From DASUAS01 sp963809795 (lineage in GTDB: Bacteria; Actinomycetota; Acidimicrobiia; IMCC26256; DASPTH01), in the NCBI GenBank assembly GCA_963809795.1, contig CAWELN010000020.1, positions 1 through 64,000 on the forward strand: a stretch of DNA of 64,000 nucleotides, read 5' to 3'. Below the pieces are notes generated by a model. The model was given only the letters and a program-made list of their open reading frames with translations. It had not been told where the DNA came from and did not search any database. This document shows positions 36,374-46,500 of this stretch, one piece after another. The position numbers were made by a program, and so were the translations under genes. The stretch's first letter is position 1; each line of letters begins with the position of its first letter.

Positions 36374-38011
36374 GTGGTGAGGGGTCAGAACACACTCCAC
36401 GTGCAGTCACGCCGCGCGCGCCGCGGGCGCCGGCCGCGCTTCGCAACGGTTGCACGGGTCGTCGCCATCGCGGCGGCGTGCTCGGTCGCGCTCGCGGGCT
36501 GCTTCGGCAACGGCGTCCACCGGGTCGGGAGCCCGCTCACCTCGCAACAGATGCCCCCGGGCCTGTGGCGTTCGCTCGGTGGCTCCCAGTGCTCCTGGGC
36601 CCGGGTCGGGGGATCCGCGGTCACCGGGACCAGCACCCACACCAACGGCCCCCAGTACGTGCAGATCCAGGGTTCCGACGTCGGCCTCACGGTCGACCAG
36701 TGCCTTCCGTTCTGGCAGGACCCGGGGCCGTTCGCGCGCCCGTTGGCACAACCCGGCAGCCCGTTCGGCGACGGCGACTTCCTCGTCGGGTCCGAGGTCG
36801 CGGCCGGCACGTACTCCGCCACCTTCCCGGCGGGTCAGCGTTGCTCCTGGGCGAACGTGCGCGGGTTCCACGGCATGGACCAGGGCCACAACCCCGACGC
36901 CAACCGGAGCGGCAGCAGCACCAACGGCTTCGCCTCCGTGTTGATCAGCCCGTTCGACTACGGCTTCACCTCGCAGGGATGCGGGCAGTGGCAACCGATG
37001 AACCTGCCCGCGGCGCCCGGCGGGGCCACCACCTCCGGCGTGCTCGTCGACGGCGTCGCCCAGGACCTGCCGGATCCCTACACGTTGCGGATCGACGACC
37101 CCGCCCAGTGCGGCGGCGGCCCCGCGCCCTGCTACTACACGTTCTCGACCGAGTCGGGCTTCCTCGGCCTGATCAACGTCCCGGTGGTGCGGTCGTCGGA
37201 CCTCGTGCACTGGACCTGGGCCGGACCGCCGAACACCTCGCTCCTCGGTGCCGCGGCGTTGGCCCCGGGCAAGGACGCGATGCCCGTGCTCGCACCCTGG
37301 GCTCAGTTCGCCGGGAACTGGGCACCGTCGGTCGTCGTCCGGCCGAACAATCCACCGTCGGCGCGCTACGTCATGTATTACACCGCGCGGTCGAAGGACA
37401 ACTCCGCGTGGGGAGGCAAGGAGTGCACCGGAGTGGCGACCTCGGCCAGGGTCGACGGTCCCTACGTCGACTCCGCCAACGCGCCTCTGATCTGCGTGCC
37501 CGCGGCCGGGGGCACGATCGACCCGAGTCCCTTCGTCGCCGCCGACGGATCGCTGTCGCTGCAGTACGCCGACGACAACGGGATCCACGCCCAGAACATC
37601 ACGCCGGACGGCCTGCGGCTCGCGGGCGGCGAGCAGCTCCTGTTGCGGGCCGACGGCGGCTACGTCTGGGAGGTGCTCAGGGCCGAGGGCCCGAGCATGA
37701 TCAGCACCCCCGAGAGCGGCATCCTGCTCTTCTACTCGGTGAACCTCTTCACCTCGCCCGACTACGCGGTCGGAGTCGCGCGCTGCGACACCCCCCTGGG
37801 GCCCTGTCGCCGCCTGTACTCCACCCCCGTGCTCGCCAAGCGCGGCGCCATGCTCGGACCGGGGGGCCAGACACCGGTGCAACTCCCCGACGGTTCGTGG
37901 CGCCTCATGTTCCACGCCTGGGACAACGTGGTCGGCTACGACTCCGGCGGTGAGCGCACCCTGCACGTGCTGCCGCTCACGTTCCCCGGTGGCAACCCGC
38001 AGGTGGGCTGA
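36374..38011 (+). CDS. Secreted GH43-like beta-propeller lipoprotein
   Basis: A 545-residue protein with an Arg-rich N-terminus, a hydrophobic segment and lipobox VALAGC (Cys43), so it is anchored outside the membrane. A Trp/Cys-rich N-terminal domain (residues ~60-230, duplicated CSWARV/CSWANV motifs) precedes a five-bladed glycoside hydrolase family 43 propeller. Likely catalytic residues are Asp in LPDPYTL, Asp in GTIDPSPF and Glu in RAEGPSMI. GH43 enzymes cleave arabinofuranose or xylose linkages, which fits the AftD-like neighbours. GTG 36374 has GAAGG at SD distance; GTG 36377 is equivalent. Confidence 0.78.
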   Translation: MVRGQNTLHVQSRRARRGRRPRFATVARVVAIAAACSVALAGCFGNGVHRVGSPLTSQQMPPGLWRSLGGSQCSWARVGGSAVTGTSTHTNGPQYVQIQGSDVGLTVDQCLPFWQDPGPFARPLAQPGSPFGDGDFLVGSEVAAGTYSATFPAGQRCSWANVRGFHGMDQGHNPDANRSGSSTNGFASVLISPFDYGFTSQGCGQWQPMNLPAAPGGATTSGVLVDGVAQDLPDPYTLRIDDPAQCGGGPAPCYYTFSTESGFLGLINVPVVRSSDLVHWTWAGPPNTSLLGAAALAPGKDAMPVLAPWAQFAGNWAPSVVVRPNNPPSARYVMYYTARSKDNSAWGGKECTGVATSARVDGPYVDSANAPLICVPAAGGTIDPSPFVAADGSLSLQYADDNGIHAQNITPDGLRLAGGEQLLLRADGGYVWEVLRAEGPSMISTPESGILLFYSVNLFTSPDYAVGVARCDTPLGPCRRLYSTPVLAKRGAMLGPGGQTPVQLPDGSWRLMFHAWDNVVGYDSGGERTLHVLPLTFPGGNPQVG

Positions 38012-38029
38012 TCCACCGCGGAGGATGCG

Positions 38030-38641
38030 TCAGGCGGAGACCGGCACGCCCTTCGGGTCGGTCGCGGCATCGGCGCCCGCCTCGTGCCGGGCGTCGACCT
38101 GGTCGGGCGAGTACGGGATCACCGGCTCGTCGGTGCCGAAGACCTCGAGCGTGTGGATGAAGCGGTGGAGGCCCATCGATCCCGCGCACGTGAAGCCGAG
38201 CTCCACGATCTGCGCGGCGGTGAACACCTTCGCCAGCTCGCGGTAGAAGTCGGCATCGATCGCGTGGTGGTCGGCCGACAGCAGGTCGAGGAACGTGACC
38301 GCGAGCCGCTCCTGGTCGGTGAGGTCGCTGGAGCTCACGTCGAGCAGGCAGGCGACGTCCTCGTCGGTGATCGAGTCGTGCTTGCGCGACTGCATGCACG
38401 GCTGGCACTCGCCGAGCTGGGCGCTGCGGATGCGGATCAGCTCCAGGATCCGCCCGCCGAGCAGCGAGCCGTCGCCACGGAGGCGCCGGGTCTCGTCCAT
38501 CGAGAGCAGCTGGCGGGTGTGATAGGCGAAGATCTGCAGCGGGATCGGCGTCGCGTACAGCCCCTCCTCGCAACCGCCTTCGATGACCATACGGGACACA
38601 GGCGACAGCTCGTCGGTGGGGATCGGTTCGATGATCGGCAT
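38030..38641 (-). CDS. Carboxymuconolactone decarboxylase/AhpD-like protein
   Basis: A 203-residue all-helical protein with the redox CxxC of AhpD-type peroxidase partners in ECQPCMQSRKHD (near residue 84). It probably has peroxidase or decarboxylase activity with an unknown substrate. The frame continues upstream for over 650 codons antisense to two real genes, but ATG 38641 gives the family N-terminus. It is divergent from the hydroxyacid oxidase at 38717, a flavoenzyme that produces hydrogen peroxide, so a detoxifying partnership is plausible. Confidence 0.8.
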   Translation of the reverse strand: MPIIEPIPTDELSPVSRMVIEGGCEEGLYATPIPLQIFAYHTRQLLSMDETRRLRGDGSLLGGRILELIRIRSAQLGECQPCMQSRKHDSITDEDVACLLDVSSSDLTDQERLAVTFLDLLSADHHAIDADFYRELAKVFTAAQIVELGFTCAGSMGLHRFIHTLEVFGTDEPVIPYSPDQVDARHEAGADAATDPKGVPVSA

Positions 38642-38716
38642 GGTGGCAACCTCTTCGTCGTCGGCCGCTGCAGACACTACGCGAGTTTGCACTGGGTACG
38701 AAAGGACGCTCCCACC

Positions 38717-39790
38717 ATGGACCAGCCGCTGATCGACCTCGCCGACTACGAGGCCGTGGCACGGGCGACGCTCGAGCCGTACGCGTGGGAGTACCTCGCG
38801 CGCGGGAGCGGGAGCAACACGACGCGCGAGCAGAACGTCGCCGCCTGGCAGCGGTGGGTGCTCCTCCCCCATGTCCTGCGCGACATGTCCGACCTCGACC
38901 TGTCGACGACCGTGCTCGGTACCGAGGTCGTGACGCCGATCCTGGTCGCGCCGACCGCGATGCACCGGTTCTTCACCGACGACGGCGAGCTGGCGACGGC
39001 GCGGGCCGCGGCCGAGGTCGGCACCGTGTACGTGGTGTCGATGGCGGCCACGACGTCGGTCGAGGACGTCGCCACGCACGCGCCGGACGGCCGGCACTGG
39101 GCCCAGATGTACATGTTGCGCGACCGCGGCCGCACGCGGGCGCTCGCCGAACGCGTGCGGGCCGCGGGGTACCGCGCCATCGTGGCCTCGGTCGACGGCG
39201 CCGCGGTCGGGCGCGGGACCGCCAGCGCGTCGGCCGGTCGCCTCACCCCTCCACCCTGGGTGCGCTACCCGAACCTCGCGGTGGGCGACGACGCCGACAG
39301 CTCCGACATCATGGAGATGGTCACCGACTTCGACCCCTCGATCACGTTCGACGACCTGGCGCGGTTCGGCGAGTGGAGCGGCCTCCCGTTGGTCGTGAAG
39401 GGCCTGTTGCGGGGCGACGACGCGGCCCGTGCCCTGGACGCCGGCGCGTCGGCGATCGCGGTGTCGAACCACGGTGGACGGGTGCTCGACGGCATCGCCG
39501 CGACGGCGGACGTGCTCGCCGACGTGGTCGACGCGGTCGCGGGGCGGGCCGAGGTCTACGTCGACGGCGGACTGCGCCGCGGGACCGACGTGGTGAAGGC
39601 GCTCGCCCTCGGCGCCCGCGCGGTGATGGTCGGGCGCCCGGTGCTGTGGGGACTGGCCGTCGACGGAGCGGCCGGCGCGGCGGCCGTCCTGCGGCTCCTG
39701 AACCTGCAGTTCGAGGCGGCGATGGCGTTCTGCGGCGTGCGCGACGTCGACGCGCTGGGCCGGGAGCTCGTGCGACCGCTGCGGTCGTGA
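38717..39790 (+). CDS. FMN-dependent alpha-hydroxyacid oxidase/dehydrogenase
   Basis: A 357-residue TIM-barrel flavoenzyme of the lactate/glycolate oxidase family that oxidises an L-2-hydroxyacid to the 2-oxoacid. It has PILVAPTAMHRF near the N-terminus, the active-site SNHGGRVLDG (His/Arg) and the FMN phosphate site VYVDGGLRRGTDVVKAL followed by GARAVMVGRP. AAAGGA lies 10 bases before the ATG. An SDR gene follows 12 bases later in the same direction; the two may act in sequence on a hydroxyacid. Confidence 0.88.
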   Translation: MDQPLIDLADYEAVARATLEPYAWEYLARGSGSNTTREQNVAAWQRWVLLPHVLRDMSDLDLSTTVLGTEVVTPILVAPTAMHRFFTDDGELATARAAAEVGTVYVVSMAATTSVEDVATHAPDGRHWAQMYMLRDRGRTRALAERVRAAGYRAIVASVDGAAVGRGTASASAGRLTPPPWVRYPNLAVGDDADSSDIMEMVTDFDPSITFDDLARFGEWSGLPLVVKGLLRGDDAARALDAGASAIAVSNHGGRVLDGIAATADVLADVVDAVAGRAEVYVDGGLRRGTDVVKALALGARAVMVGRPVLWGLAVDGAAGAAAVLRLLNLQFEAAMAFCGVRDVDALGRELVRPLRS

Positions 39791-39802
39791 TACGAACACC
39801 CG

Positions 39803-40606
39803 ATGGACCTCGGACTCGACGGCAAGGTGGCGCTCGTCACCGGTTCGTACCGCGGGACGGGCGCCGGCATCGCCCGCGTGCTCGCCGCCGAAGGTGCGAC
39901 CGTGTTGGTGCACGGGCTCGAGCCCGGGCAGGCCGACGGGACGGTGCAGACCATCGCCGATGCCGGGCACCGATGCCGACCGGTCGTGGGTGACCTGCGC
40001 ACCGAGGCGGGCACCGCGACGCTCGTCGCCGCGGTGCGCGACGCCACCGGCACCGTCGACATCGTGGTGAACAACTACGGGGTCGCCGAGGGCAGCGACT
40101 GGGAGTCGTCCGACACCACGAGCTGGCACGACAGCTACGACACCAACGTGGTCACCGCGGTGCGCGTCACCCAGGCGTTCCTGCCCGATCTGCGGGCTGC
40201 GGGCTGGGGTCGGGTCGTGTTCGTCTCGACCGTCGGCGCCACCCGCCCGGGCGACCGGATCCCCGAGTACTACGCCGCGAAAGGTGCGCTCCCGTCGATG
40301 GCGGTCAGCCTCGCCAAGCACCTCGCCGGCACCGGCATCACCGTCAATTGCGTGAGCCCCGGCATCATCGCCACGCCGGAGATCGTCGAGCGCTTCACCG
40401 AGCAGGCCCGCCGCGCCGGGCGAGGCACCGACTGGCCGAGCGTCGAGCAGCTGATCCTCGAGGGCCGCATGGCGAACCCGTCGGGACGGGTCGCGACTCC
40501 CGAGGACGTCGGCCGCTTCGTCGCCTTCGTGGTCGGCGAGCCGGGGTGGCACCTCAACGGCGCGCACCTGCGCTTCGACGGCGGCGCCGCCGACGCGGTC
40601 ACCTGA
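39803..40606 (+). CDS. Short-chain dehydrogenase/reductase
   Basis: A 267-residue NAD(P)-dependent SDR. The cofactor motif is a variant (TGSYRGTGAGIA), NNYG replaces the usual NNAG, a catalytic Ser lies in VSTVG, and Tyr/Lys in YYAAKGAL. The closing LRFDGGAADAVT is typical. NNYG and the TGSYRGTG glycine motif are less common forms and suggest a subfamily with altered substrate. The substrate is unknown. Its last 8 bases overlap the small remnant frame on the opposite strand. Confidence 0.87.
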   Translation: MDLGLDGKVALVTGSYRGTGAGIARVLAAEGATVLVHGLEPGQADGTVQTIADAGHRCRPVVGDLRTEAGTATLVAAVRDATGTVDIVVNNYGVAEGSDWESSDTTSWHDSYDTNVVTAVRVTQAFLPDLRAAGWGRVVFVSTVGATRPGDRIPEYYAAKGALPSMAVSLAKHLAGTGITVNCVSPGIIATPEIVERFTEQARRAGRGTDWPSVEQLILEGRMANPSGRVATPEDVGRFVAFVVGEPGWHLNGAHLRFDGGAADAVT

Positions 40607-40790
40607 CCGGCGCACGCCACTGCCACGCGAGGTGGCGCTCGATCTCGGGCACGAAGGTGGTGAGCCGTTCCGGCCGGTGCGCGCCGTCGGCGTCGCTCAC
40701 CGCGACCGCGCCGTGCTCACCACCGGCCAGGCGACCGACGACCTCGAGCTCGAGCGCGTGCGCAACTGCGTCCACTCCGATGCGGCTCAT
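40599..40790 (-). pseudogene. Truncated phosphotransferase-like N-terminal fragment
   Basis: A 63-residue frame directly after the HNH gene (TGATG overlap). Its middle, ALELEVVGRLAGGEHGAVAV, resembles the glycine-loop start of aminoglycoside-phosphotransferase/maltokinase-type kinases, but nothing else of a kinase follows. The segment 40632-40660 is identical to bases 2-30 of this window. It may be a gene fragment moved or cut by recombination. Weak assignment. Confidence 0.35.
40632..40660. repeat. 29-bp sequence identical to bases 2-30
   Basis: Exact 29-base match between 40632-40660 and 2-30, in the same orientation, with weaker similarity continuing about 23 bases further. On the minus strand both encode TFVPEIERH. 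Confidence 0.85.
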
Positions 40791-41924
40791 CACGGGTTCG
40801 GTCCGGCGCGTGGTGGTGGGAGGCCGAGCTGTTGGCGTTGCTCGGGGGTGAGGTCGTCGAGTGTGGATGCGGTCGATCCCGTCGGGGAGGTTGGGGTTGC
40901 CGACCAGTGCCCAGGGGCCGTGGGGGATGAGTGCGGGGTGGTGGCCGCGGGCCACGGTGATCAGATTCGACGGGTCGTCGGTCCCACCCCAGGACCTCGG
41001 GCGCAGGTGATGGACCTGCAGGCCCCAGGTGACGTCGCAGCCGGCGGTGCAGCGGCACCGGCCGCCGTCGCGCAGGAGTACTGCGCGCGCGGTCTTCGGT
41101 GAGATCGCCGGAGTCCGTTTGCCGATGCAGAGGGGGACGCCGGCGTCGTCGACCAGGACCGGTTCGATGCTGGCGTTGGCCCGCAGCTGCTCGAGCAGCG
41201 AATCGGCGATCGGTACGCCGGCGATCTCCGCCGGGCCGTGCTCGGGCACGTGCACGTGCACGACGGGCCGGGTCGCCAACGTCGGCGTCTCGTCCGCCGT
41301 GTCGGGTTGCTCACAGAGGCCGACCAGCGCGTCGGCGGCCCGGTGTTCGAAGCTGTCCCACGCCTGACCCTTCGCCGGTTTCAACTGCTCGGTCAGCTTC
41401 TGGATCGTCGCCTCGAGGGTCGCGCCCATCACATCGGGCAACTGCCCGTGCAGCTGCAACATCCCCTTGTCCGGTGTCCACCACATCCGCAACGACCTTG
41501 CCTCGTACCGCTGACGCGAATCCTCCGTCGACGGCTTCACCGCGTTGCGTGCCAACCGGGCGAGCTCGACCGGCGCGACCCGCGGCGCACGCCGCGCCCA
41601 CTCCGCATCGCTGGCCTCGTCGGCCAACTTGGTGACCGAGCTCAACTGCTCACTGCTCAGCTCGCCTTCGTAGGCGACCGCGGCGATCTCGGGCAGCGAT
41701 TCCAGCGCCCGCGCGGTCTCGAGCTTGTCCCGCATCTCGCGTGGCGACTCGCCACGCTCATCCAGGGTCGGATCCACCTGCCCCCGCTCATCCAGCACCC
41801 GCAACACCGCGAGCTCTTTCGTACGCAACCGCCGCTGCTCACCCACCAAAGCGTCGAGCTCCCGGCGCAACCGATCCGTCGGCCACGACCGGAGGTCGTC
41901 GAGGTGATCGGCGATGTCGAACAT
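40790..41924 (-). CDS. DUF222/13E12-type HNH endonuclease-domain protein (one apparent frameshift)
   Basis: About 380 residues. The DUF222 helical domain occupies the first ~250 residues, followed by an HNH motif with RDGGRCRCTAGCDV and VHHLRPRSWGGTDDPSNLI. Related REP13E12 proteins in mycobacteria are multicopy and sit near phage integration sites; their function is unknown. In the original frame the protein would read into the downstream fragment, but one base shifted near 40,860 restores the usual ending LDDLTPEQRQQLGLP with a stop at 40790. The ATG at 41924 gives the normal MFDIADHLDDL start. Confidence 0.8.
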
Positions 41925-41981
41925 GCAGTGATCAAAACACGGGGGTATGACACTCATCCGCCCGGATCGGGCGGGATCCGC

Positions 41982-43043
41982 TCACCCCGAGGCGATCAGC
42001 TGCTCGAGACGCGCGTTGAGCGCGGGCTGATCGGCGACGTGCACGTAGACGTCGTGCCGGCGCGACGACGTCGGCTCCCACGACAACCCACCCTCGTCGT
42101 TGATCACGGCCGCGCCGCCCTGACCCAGCTCGGTGAACGCGCCGGGAAGGTCCCCGACGGCATAGAGCAGCGTCGGTGCGTCCCAGTCGCCGTCGCCGGG
42201 CGGGTTGCACTGGAACAAGGCCTCGTAGACGACCCGCATCGGGTGGTCGGCGGGCACCGTCGTGCACAACGACCCACCGACCTTCGTGGCGACGCCGGTG
42301 GTGCCGTCGACCCACGCGATCGGGGTGGGCCAGGCGCCGCCCTGCACGACCGCGGTGGCCGCCGGGAGGTCGATCTTCTGGTTGTTGAACGCGGGGCCAC
42401 CGGTCGGGAAGAAGCCGTCCTCCACCACCAGGCGCGCGACCTTCCTGGCGATGAGCGCCCGGCCGTCGAGCGGGCTCCCGCCGCCGCGCTTCGACGCCAG
42501 CAGACCGGCGAGGTTGGTGTAGCCGCCGAGCGACACGATGGTCACGCTGTGGTCGGGTTGGCGCGCCAGCAACCGGCGGTAGAGGGTGACCGCGCTCGGG
42601 ACCTGGGTGCTGTCGTCGACCGAGTGGGGCAGGCGGGCGATCACCGTGTCGGTGTAGCCGTGCTCGAACGTGTCGGCGTCACTCCCGGCGACGGCGCCGA
42701 GCGGCAGGTTGGCGTGGCCGTACCCGGTGTCGATGGCGTCGAGGGCGGCGACCGCGACCCGATTGGGCACATCGGACACGATCCCGAGCAGCCGTACCTT
42801 GCGCTGCTGGTCGAGGACGTTCGCCACGCCGACGGCGGTGGCGTCGTCCCACCATCGCGACAGGTCGGTGTCGACGATGATGCGCGGCGCGCTCGCGGCC
42901 CCGCTCGCCGAGGCGACGCGAGCCGCGGACGCGGCGTTCGCGCCACCGATCGTCCCGATGCACGCGGCGACGATCGCCGACGCGACCAGGGACGTGACCG
43001 CCAGGTGTCGCGCCGGGCGCGCCCGGCGAACGCGATGCGCCAC
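41982..43043 (-). CDS. Secreted nucleoside-hydrolase-family protein
   Basis: A 353-residue protein with an N-terminal signal peptide (Arg-rich then hydrophobic, TSLVASAIVAACIGTIGGANA). It has an inosine-uridine nucleoside hydrolase fold: VDTDLSRWWDDATAVGVAN replaces the canonical DTDPGxDDA calcium motif, and VTIVSLGGYTNLAGLL matches the family strand. Several calcium ligands deviate, so activity is uncertain. The GTG at 43043 lies 6 bases after TACCGT (leaderless). It follows the methyltransferase gene but has its own promoter. Confidence 0.75.
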   Translation of the reverse strand: MAHRVRRARPARHLAVTSLVASAIVAACIGTIGGANAASAARVASASGAASAPRIIVDTDLSRWWDDATAVGVANVLDQQRKVRLLGIVSDVPNRVAVAALDAIDTGYGHANLPLGAVAGSDADTFEHGYTDTVIARLPHSVDDSTQVPSAVTLYRRLLARQPDHSVTIVSLGGYTNLAGLLASKRGGGSPLDGRALIARKVARLVVEDGFFPTGGPAFNNQKIDLPAATAVVQGGAWPTPIAWVDGTTGVATKVGGSLCTTVPADHPMRVVYEALFQCNPPGDGDWDAPTLLYAVGDLPGAFTELGQGGAAVINDEGGLSWEPTSSRRHDVYVHVADQPALNARLEQLIASG

Positions 43044-43049
43044 CCGGCG

Positions 43050-43055
43050 ACGGTA
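43050..43055 (-). promoter_or_regulatory. -10 box TACCGT for nucleoside-hydrolase gene
   Basis: TACCGT, 6 bases, GTG 43043 on the minus strand. Confidence 0.5.
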
Positions 43056-43084
43056 GCGCGCCGGCGCGGTCAGCGCGGCCCGGA

Positions 43085-43598
43085 TCAGCGCGGCCGGCGC
43101 GCCGCCAGACGTTGCACCGCGGCCGGGCGCGGCTCGTCGACCACCACGTCCTCGTAGGCGACGACGTGCAGAGCGTGCGCGCGCGCAAGCTCCAGCAGCT
43201 CGCCGGGGCGGAGCAGGAAATCGGGATTGGTCGGGTGCCCGAAGCGTTCGTTGCCGCGCGCGAACGTCTCGTACAACAACCAGCCGTCGGGCCCGATCGC
43301 GGCGACGAGGTCGTCGACGATCGGTCGCCAGAGGTAGTTCGTCACCACGACCGCGGCGAAGGCGCGCGCGCCCGTCGGGAAGGGCGCGCCGGTCTCGAGG
43401 TCGAACTCGCAGCACTTCGAGGCCTGGCGCGCGGCGCAGGTCGTCGACCCCGCTCACGTCACGGTCGATCGCGACGACGGGATGACCCCGCTCGAGGAAC
43501 CAGCGGGTGTGACGACCGCCCCCGCACGCGACGTCGAGCACCGCACCGCCGGCCGCGACCGACGGTCCGAAGCGCGTGATCCAGGCCGACGGGTTCAT
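43085..43598 (-). CDS. Class I SAM-dependent methyltransferase (one apparent frameshift)
   Basis: About 170 residues. The N-terminal half has GGAVLDVACGGGRHTRWFLERGH (motif I) and VVAIDRDVSGVDDL. After a frame switch near 43,430 the second half reads AFAAVVVTNYLWRPIVDDL, GPDGWLLYETFARGNERFG and ends normally. Together they match tellurite-resistance/methyltransf_25-type enzymes. The start overlaps the AftD-like stop by 4 bases (ATGA), so it is the third gene of the leaderless 49.4-43.1 kb transcript unit. Confidence 0.75.
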
Positions 43599-46500
43599 GC
43601 GTCGTCGGGCGGCGCAGGGGTCGGCCGGTGCACACCGCGTCTCCGCACCGCCTCCACCACGACGTCGGCCAGCAACAGGATCACCGCCAACCAGGCGACG
43701 TCGTTGATGCCGTCGAACTGCGTCGGCCAGTCGAGGTCGGACGGGTAGTTGTGCCGGTACTGCTGCACGATCACGTACGCCGCGCACGCAGCCAGTGCGA
43801 GCGGCGCGCCCAGCGCGATGAGGAATCGCAGCCGTGGCACGCGCGCGACCACTGCGACGAGCACCGCGGCGAGCAGCCCCACCCACCAGCTCGCGAGCAC
43901 GATGCCCACCACGCCGACGCCGATCGCGGCCGCGGCCACGACGAGGGGTCTCGGCTCGGTGCCGGTCGCCACCAACGGGTTCGTGAAACGCAGGACGCGG
44001 TCGTCGTCGGGGACGTCGTCATCCTTTGGTGCGCTCCCCCGGCGGCGACGCAGCGCGAGGAACAGGCAGACCAGGAAGGCGAGCGCCGACACCCCGAGCG
44101 CGATCCACACCGTGCGCTGCGGCGTCCACCGGAGCGTCACCGAGAACGTGCCCGCCGTCGGGTGCACGAGCCATCCGTTCGCGTAGCCGTTGACCAGGGT
44201 CGACCCGCCGACGTCCTTGCCCGCGACGCTCGCCTCCCACCCCGCATTCGAGCTCTGGCCCAGCACCAGCCAGAACGGCGTGCCTCGACTGGCGCCGCTG
44301 ACCGCCAGCTCGATCTTGGTGCTGCCCGTGCTCGTGACCCGCACCCGGGGCGTCGCCGCGGGCGGGGCCGGCGGTCGGGTGACCGACCGGGGCAGCTCGC
44401 CGCGTGCGCCGAGCGTCATCGCCGCGCCCCCGGCGTCGGAGCCCAGCACCAGCCCGTCGACATCGATGCCGCTCCGTGTGCCCGGCACCGAGCGCACCGT
44501 GTGGTCGCCCCGCCCGAGCGTCAGCCCGGCGGCCGCCGACGACGCCGGGCACACCGCCAGGTCGACGGGCTTGCCCGCGGCGGCGTCGGCGGTCGAACCC
44601 CGGAGCTCGACGCCCAACGGCTGACCGTCGACCTCGAGCAGATCGGTCCGGCAGTCGGCCGGGAGCGTGGCCGGCATGGCGGCGCGCTGCACGCCGGGCA
44701 GTCCCACCTCGGCGAGCGCGACCGGCATCGTCGACGGCACCCGCTCGAGGTAGTCGAGGGTCTCGACCGGCCGTATGCCGGTGACGGTGATGCGCACGTC
44801 GGAACCGGTGAGCGGAGCGAACTGCACCGGGACCGACACCGGCGCCGCGCCGACCGCGCCGTCGGTGACCGCCGGGAGGTCGACGGTCCGCGACTCGCCA
44901 CCCGCGTCGATGCGGAGCTGCGTGGGAACGGAGTGCTTGCCGTCGGCGACGACCTGCAGGTCGAGGTGGTCGAAGGTCACCGGTTGCGGGGTGGTCACGT
45001 CGACCCACTGCCCGACGGGCGCGCCGAAGGCGGTGCTCCATGCGGTCGCGGGATCGCCGTCGAACGCCGACGACCCGCGCGACTGGATGTCGCCGGGGAG
45101 ATGCTGCGACGACGCCACCGTGATGCCGCCGGCGTCCGCACCCGGGATGCCGAGGGCGGCGTCGAGCGCCGGGTCGGTCGCGTCGGTGGCGAGGCGGGCA
45201 GTGCCCCCGGCACCGAAGGTCCGGGCATCGGGCACGGTGAAGCGACGCACCAGGGCCACCTCGTCCTGCGACGTGTGGGGCGGGACCACGACGGTGCGGA
45301 GCCGGGTCATCTCGTAGACCAGCGGACGGTCGGCGGCACGGGCGCCGACCGCGTCGACGAGGTCGACCGGCATGCGCACGATCTCGTCGGCGCGTACGTC
45401 CTGCGCGCCGGGCGCGTCGTCGCGCAGGCGGATCTCGGCGAACCCGACGCTGTTGGAGTACGGCTGCGAGGACTCGTCGCCGACGTTGGTGTCGGCGATC
45501 GTCACGTCGAGTCGCTTGAACGTGCGCGACGGGAACGACACCGTCTGCCCGTCGGCGGTGCGCGACGCGTCGGTGAGGTCGACGGTCACCGGGGCACCGC
45601 CATCGAAGCTCAGGTCGACCTTGGTGAGGTAGCGCTGGCGCGGCCCCACGAGCGGCTGCACCAGGTTCACCTGACCGGTGGTGATGGGCCGGTCGAGGTC
45701 GAGCCGGATCTTCTGCCCGATCACCTTCGAGTGCGCGCCGACCTGCCACTGCGTGTCCACGTCGCCGTCGAAGGCGCGCGAGCCGCGGTACTCCGGCTCG
45801 TAGAACCCGGGGTCGCCGTACTTGCTGGTGCTCACCGCGACACCCGGGGTCTCGACCACGGTCTGCGCATCGGTACCCGCGTCGGGGAACACGTCGAGGC
45901 GGTTGTCGTTCTCGTCCTTCACCAGCGCCTTCTGGCCGACGCGCTCGGTCTCCCCCGCGGTGTCGCGCACGCTGGTCCATCGGCGGGCGCGCTTGCGGTT
46001 GGAGTCGGTGACCACGAGCACCGAGTTCGGCTGCTCGAGCTCGGATCGCAGCCGGGCGGGATCGTTCGCGAAGGTGCCCGAGTACAGGACCACCCCGCTC
46101 CCGTTCAGCGCGCCGATGCTGGCGAGGTCGACGAGACCTTCGCCGTCGCCGGAGACGATGAGCGGCGCGGACGCGTCGGCGCTGCTGATGATGGGCCGGG
46201 TGCCGTCGACCGGGAAGATGCTCACCGGTGGCGGGTCGGCCGCGCCGGCAGGCAGCGCGAGCTGGATCTCGTCGTCCTGCGCCACCCGCAGCGGCGGGCC
46301 GAGACTGTCGCCGTACTTCGCCGGGGTGCCGAGCCCCTTCGGCTCCGGCGCGGTGAGGACGCGCCACAGCGGCACCGCGCGCGCGAGGTTGTAGCGGTCG
46401 GTCTGCAGGTCGGCGCGGTAGACGATCGAGCCCGCGTTCATGAGCCGGGCGACGGGCGCCAGCGCCGACGGGTCGAGCGTGCCCTCCTGGATGCGGTGGT

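Noticed and set aside
38030..40615. 861-codon minus-strand frame as one protein
   Set aside because: Only the last 203 codons match the AhpD-like family; the rest is antisense to the hydroxyacid oxidase and SDR genes.
40790..43043. Restriction or anti-phage system around the HNH gene
   Set aside because: DUF222-HNH proteins are common orphan genes in actinobacteria, and the neighbours (SDR, nucleoside hydrolase, methyltransferase of small-molecule type) do not form a known defence module.
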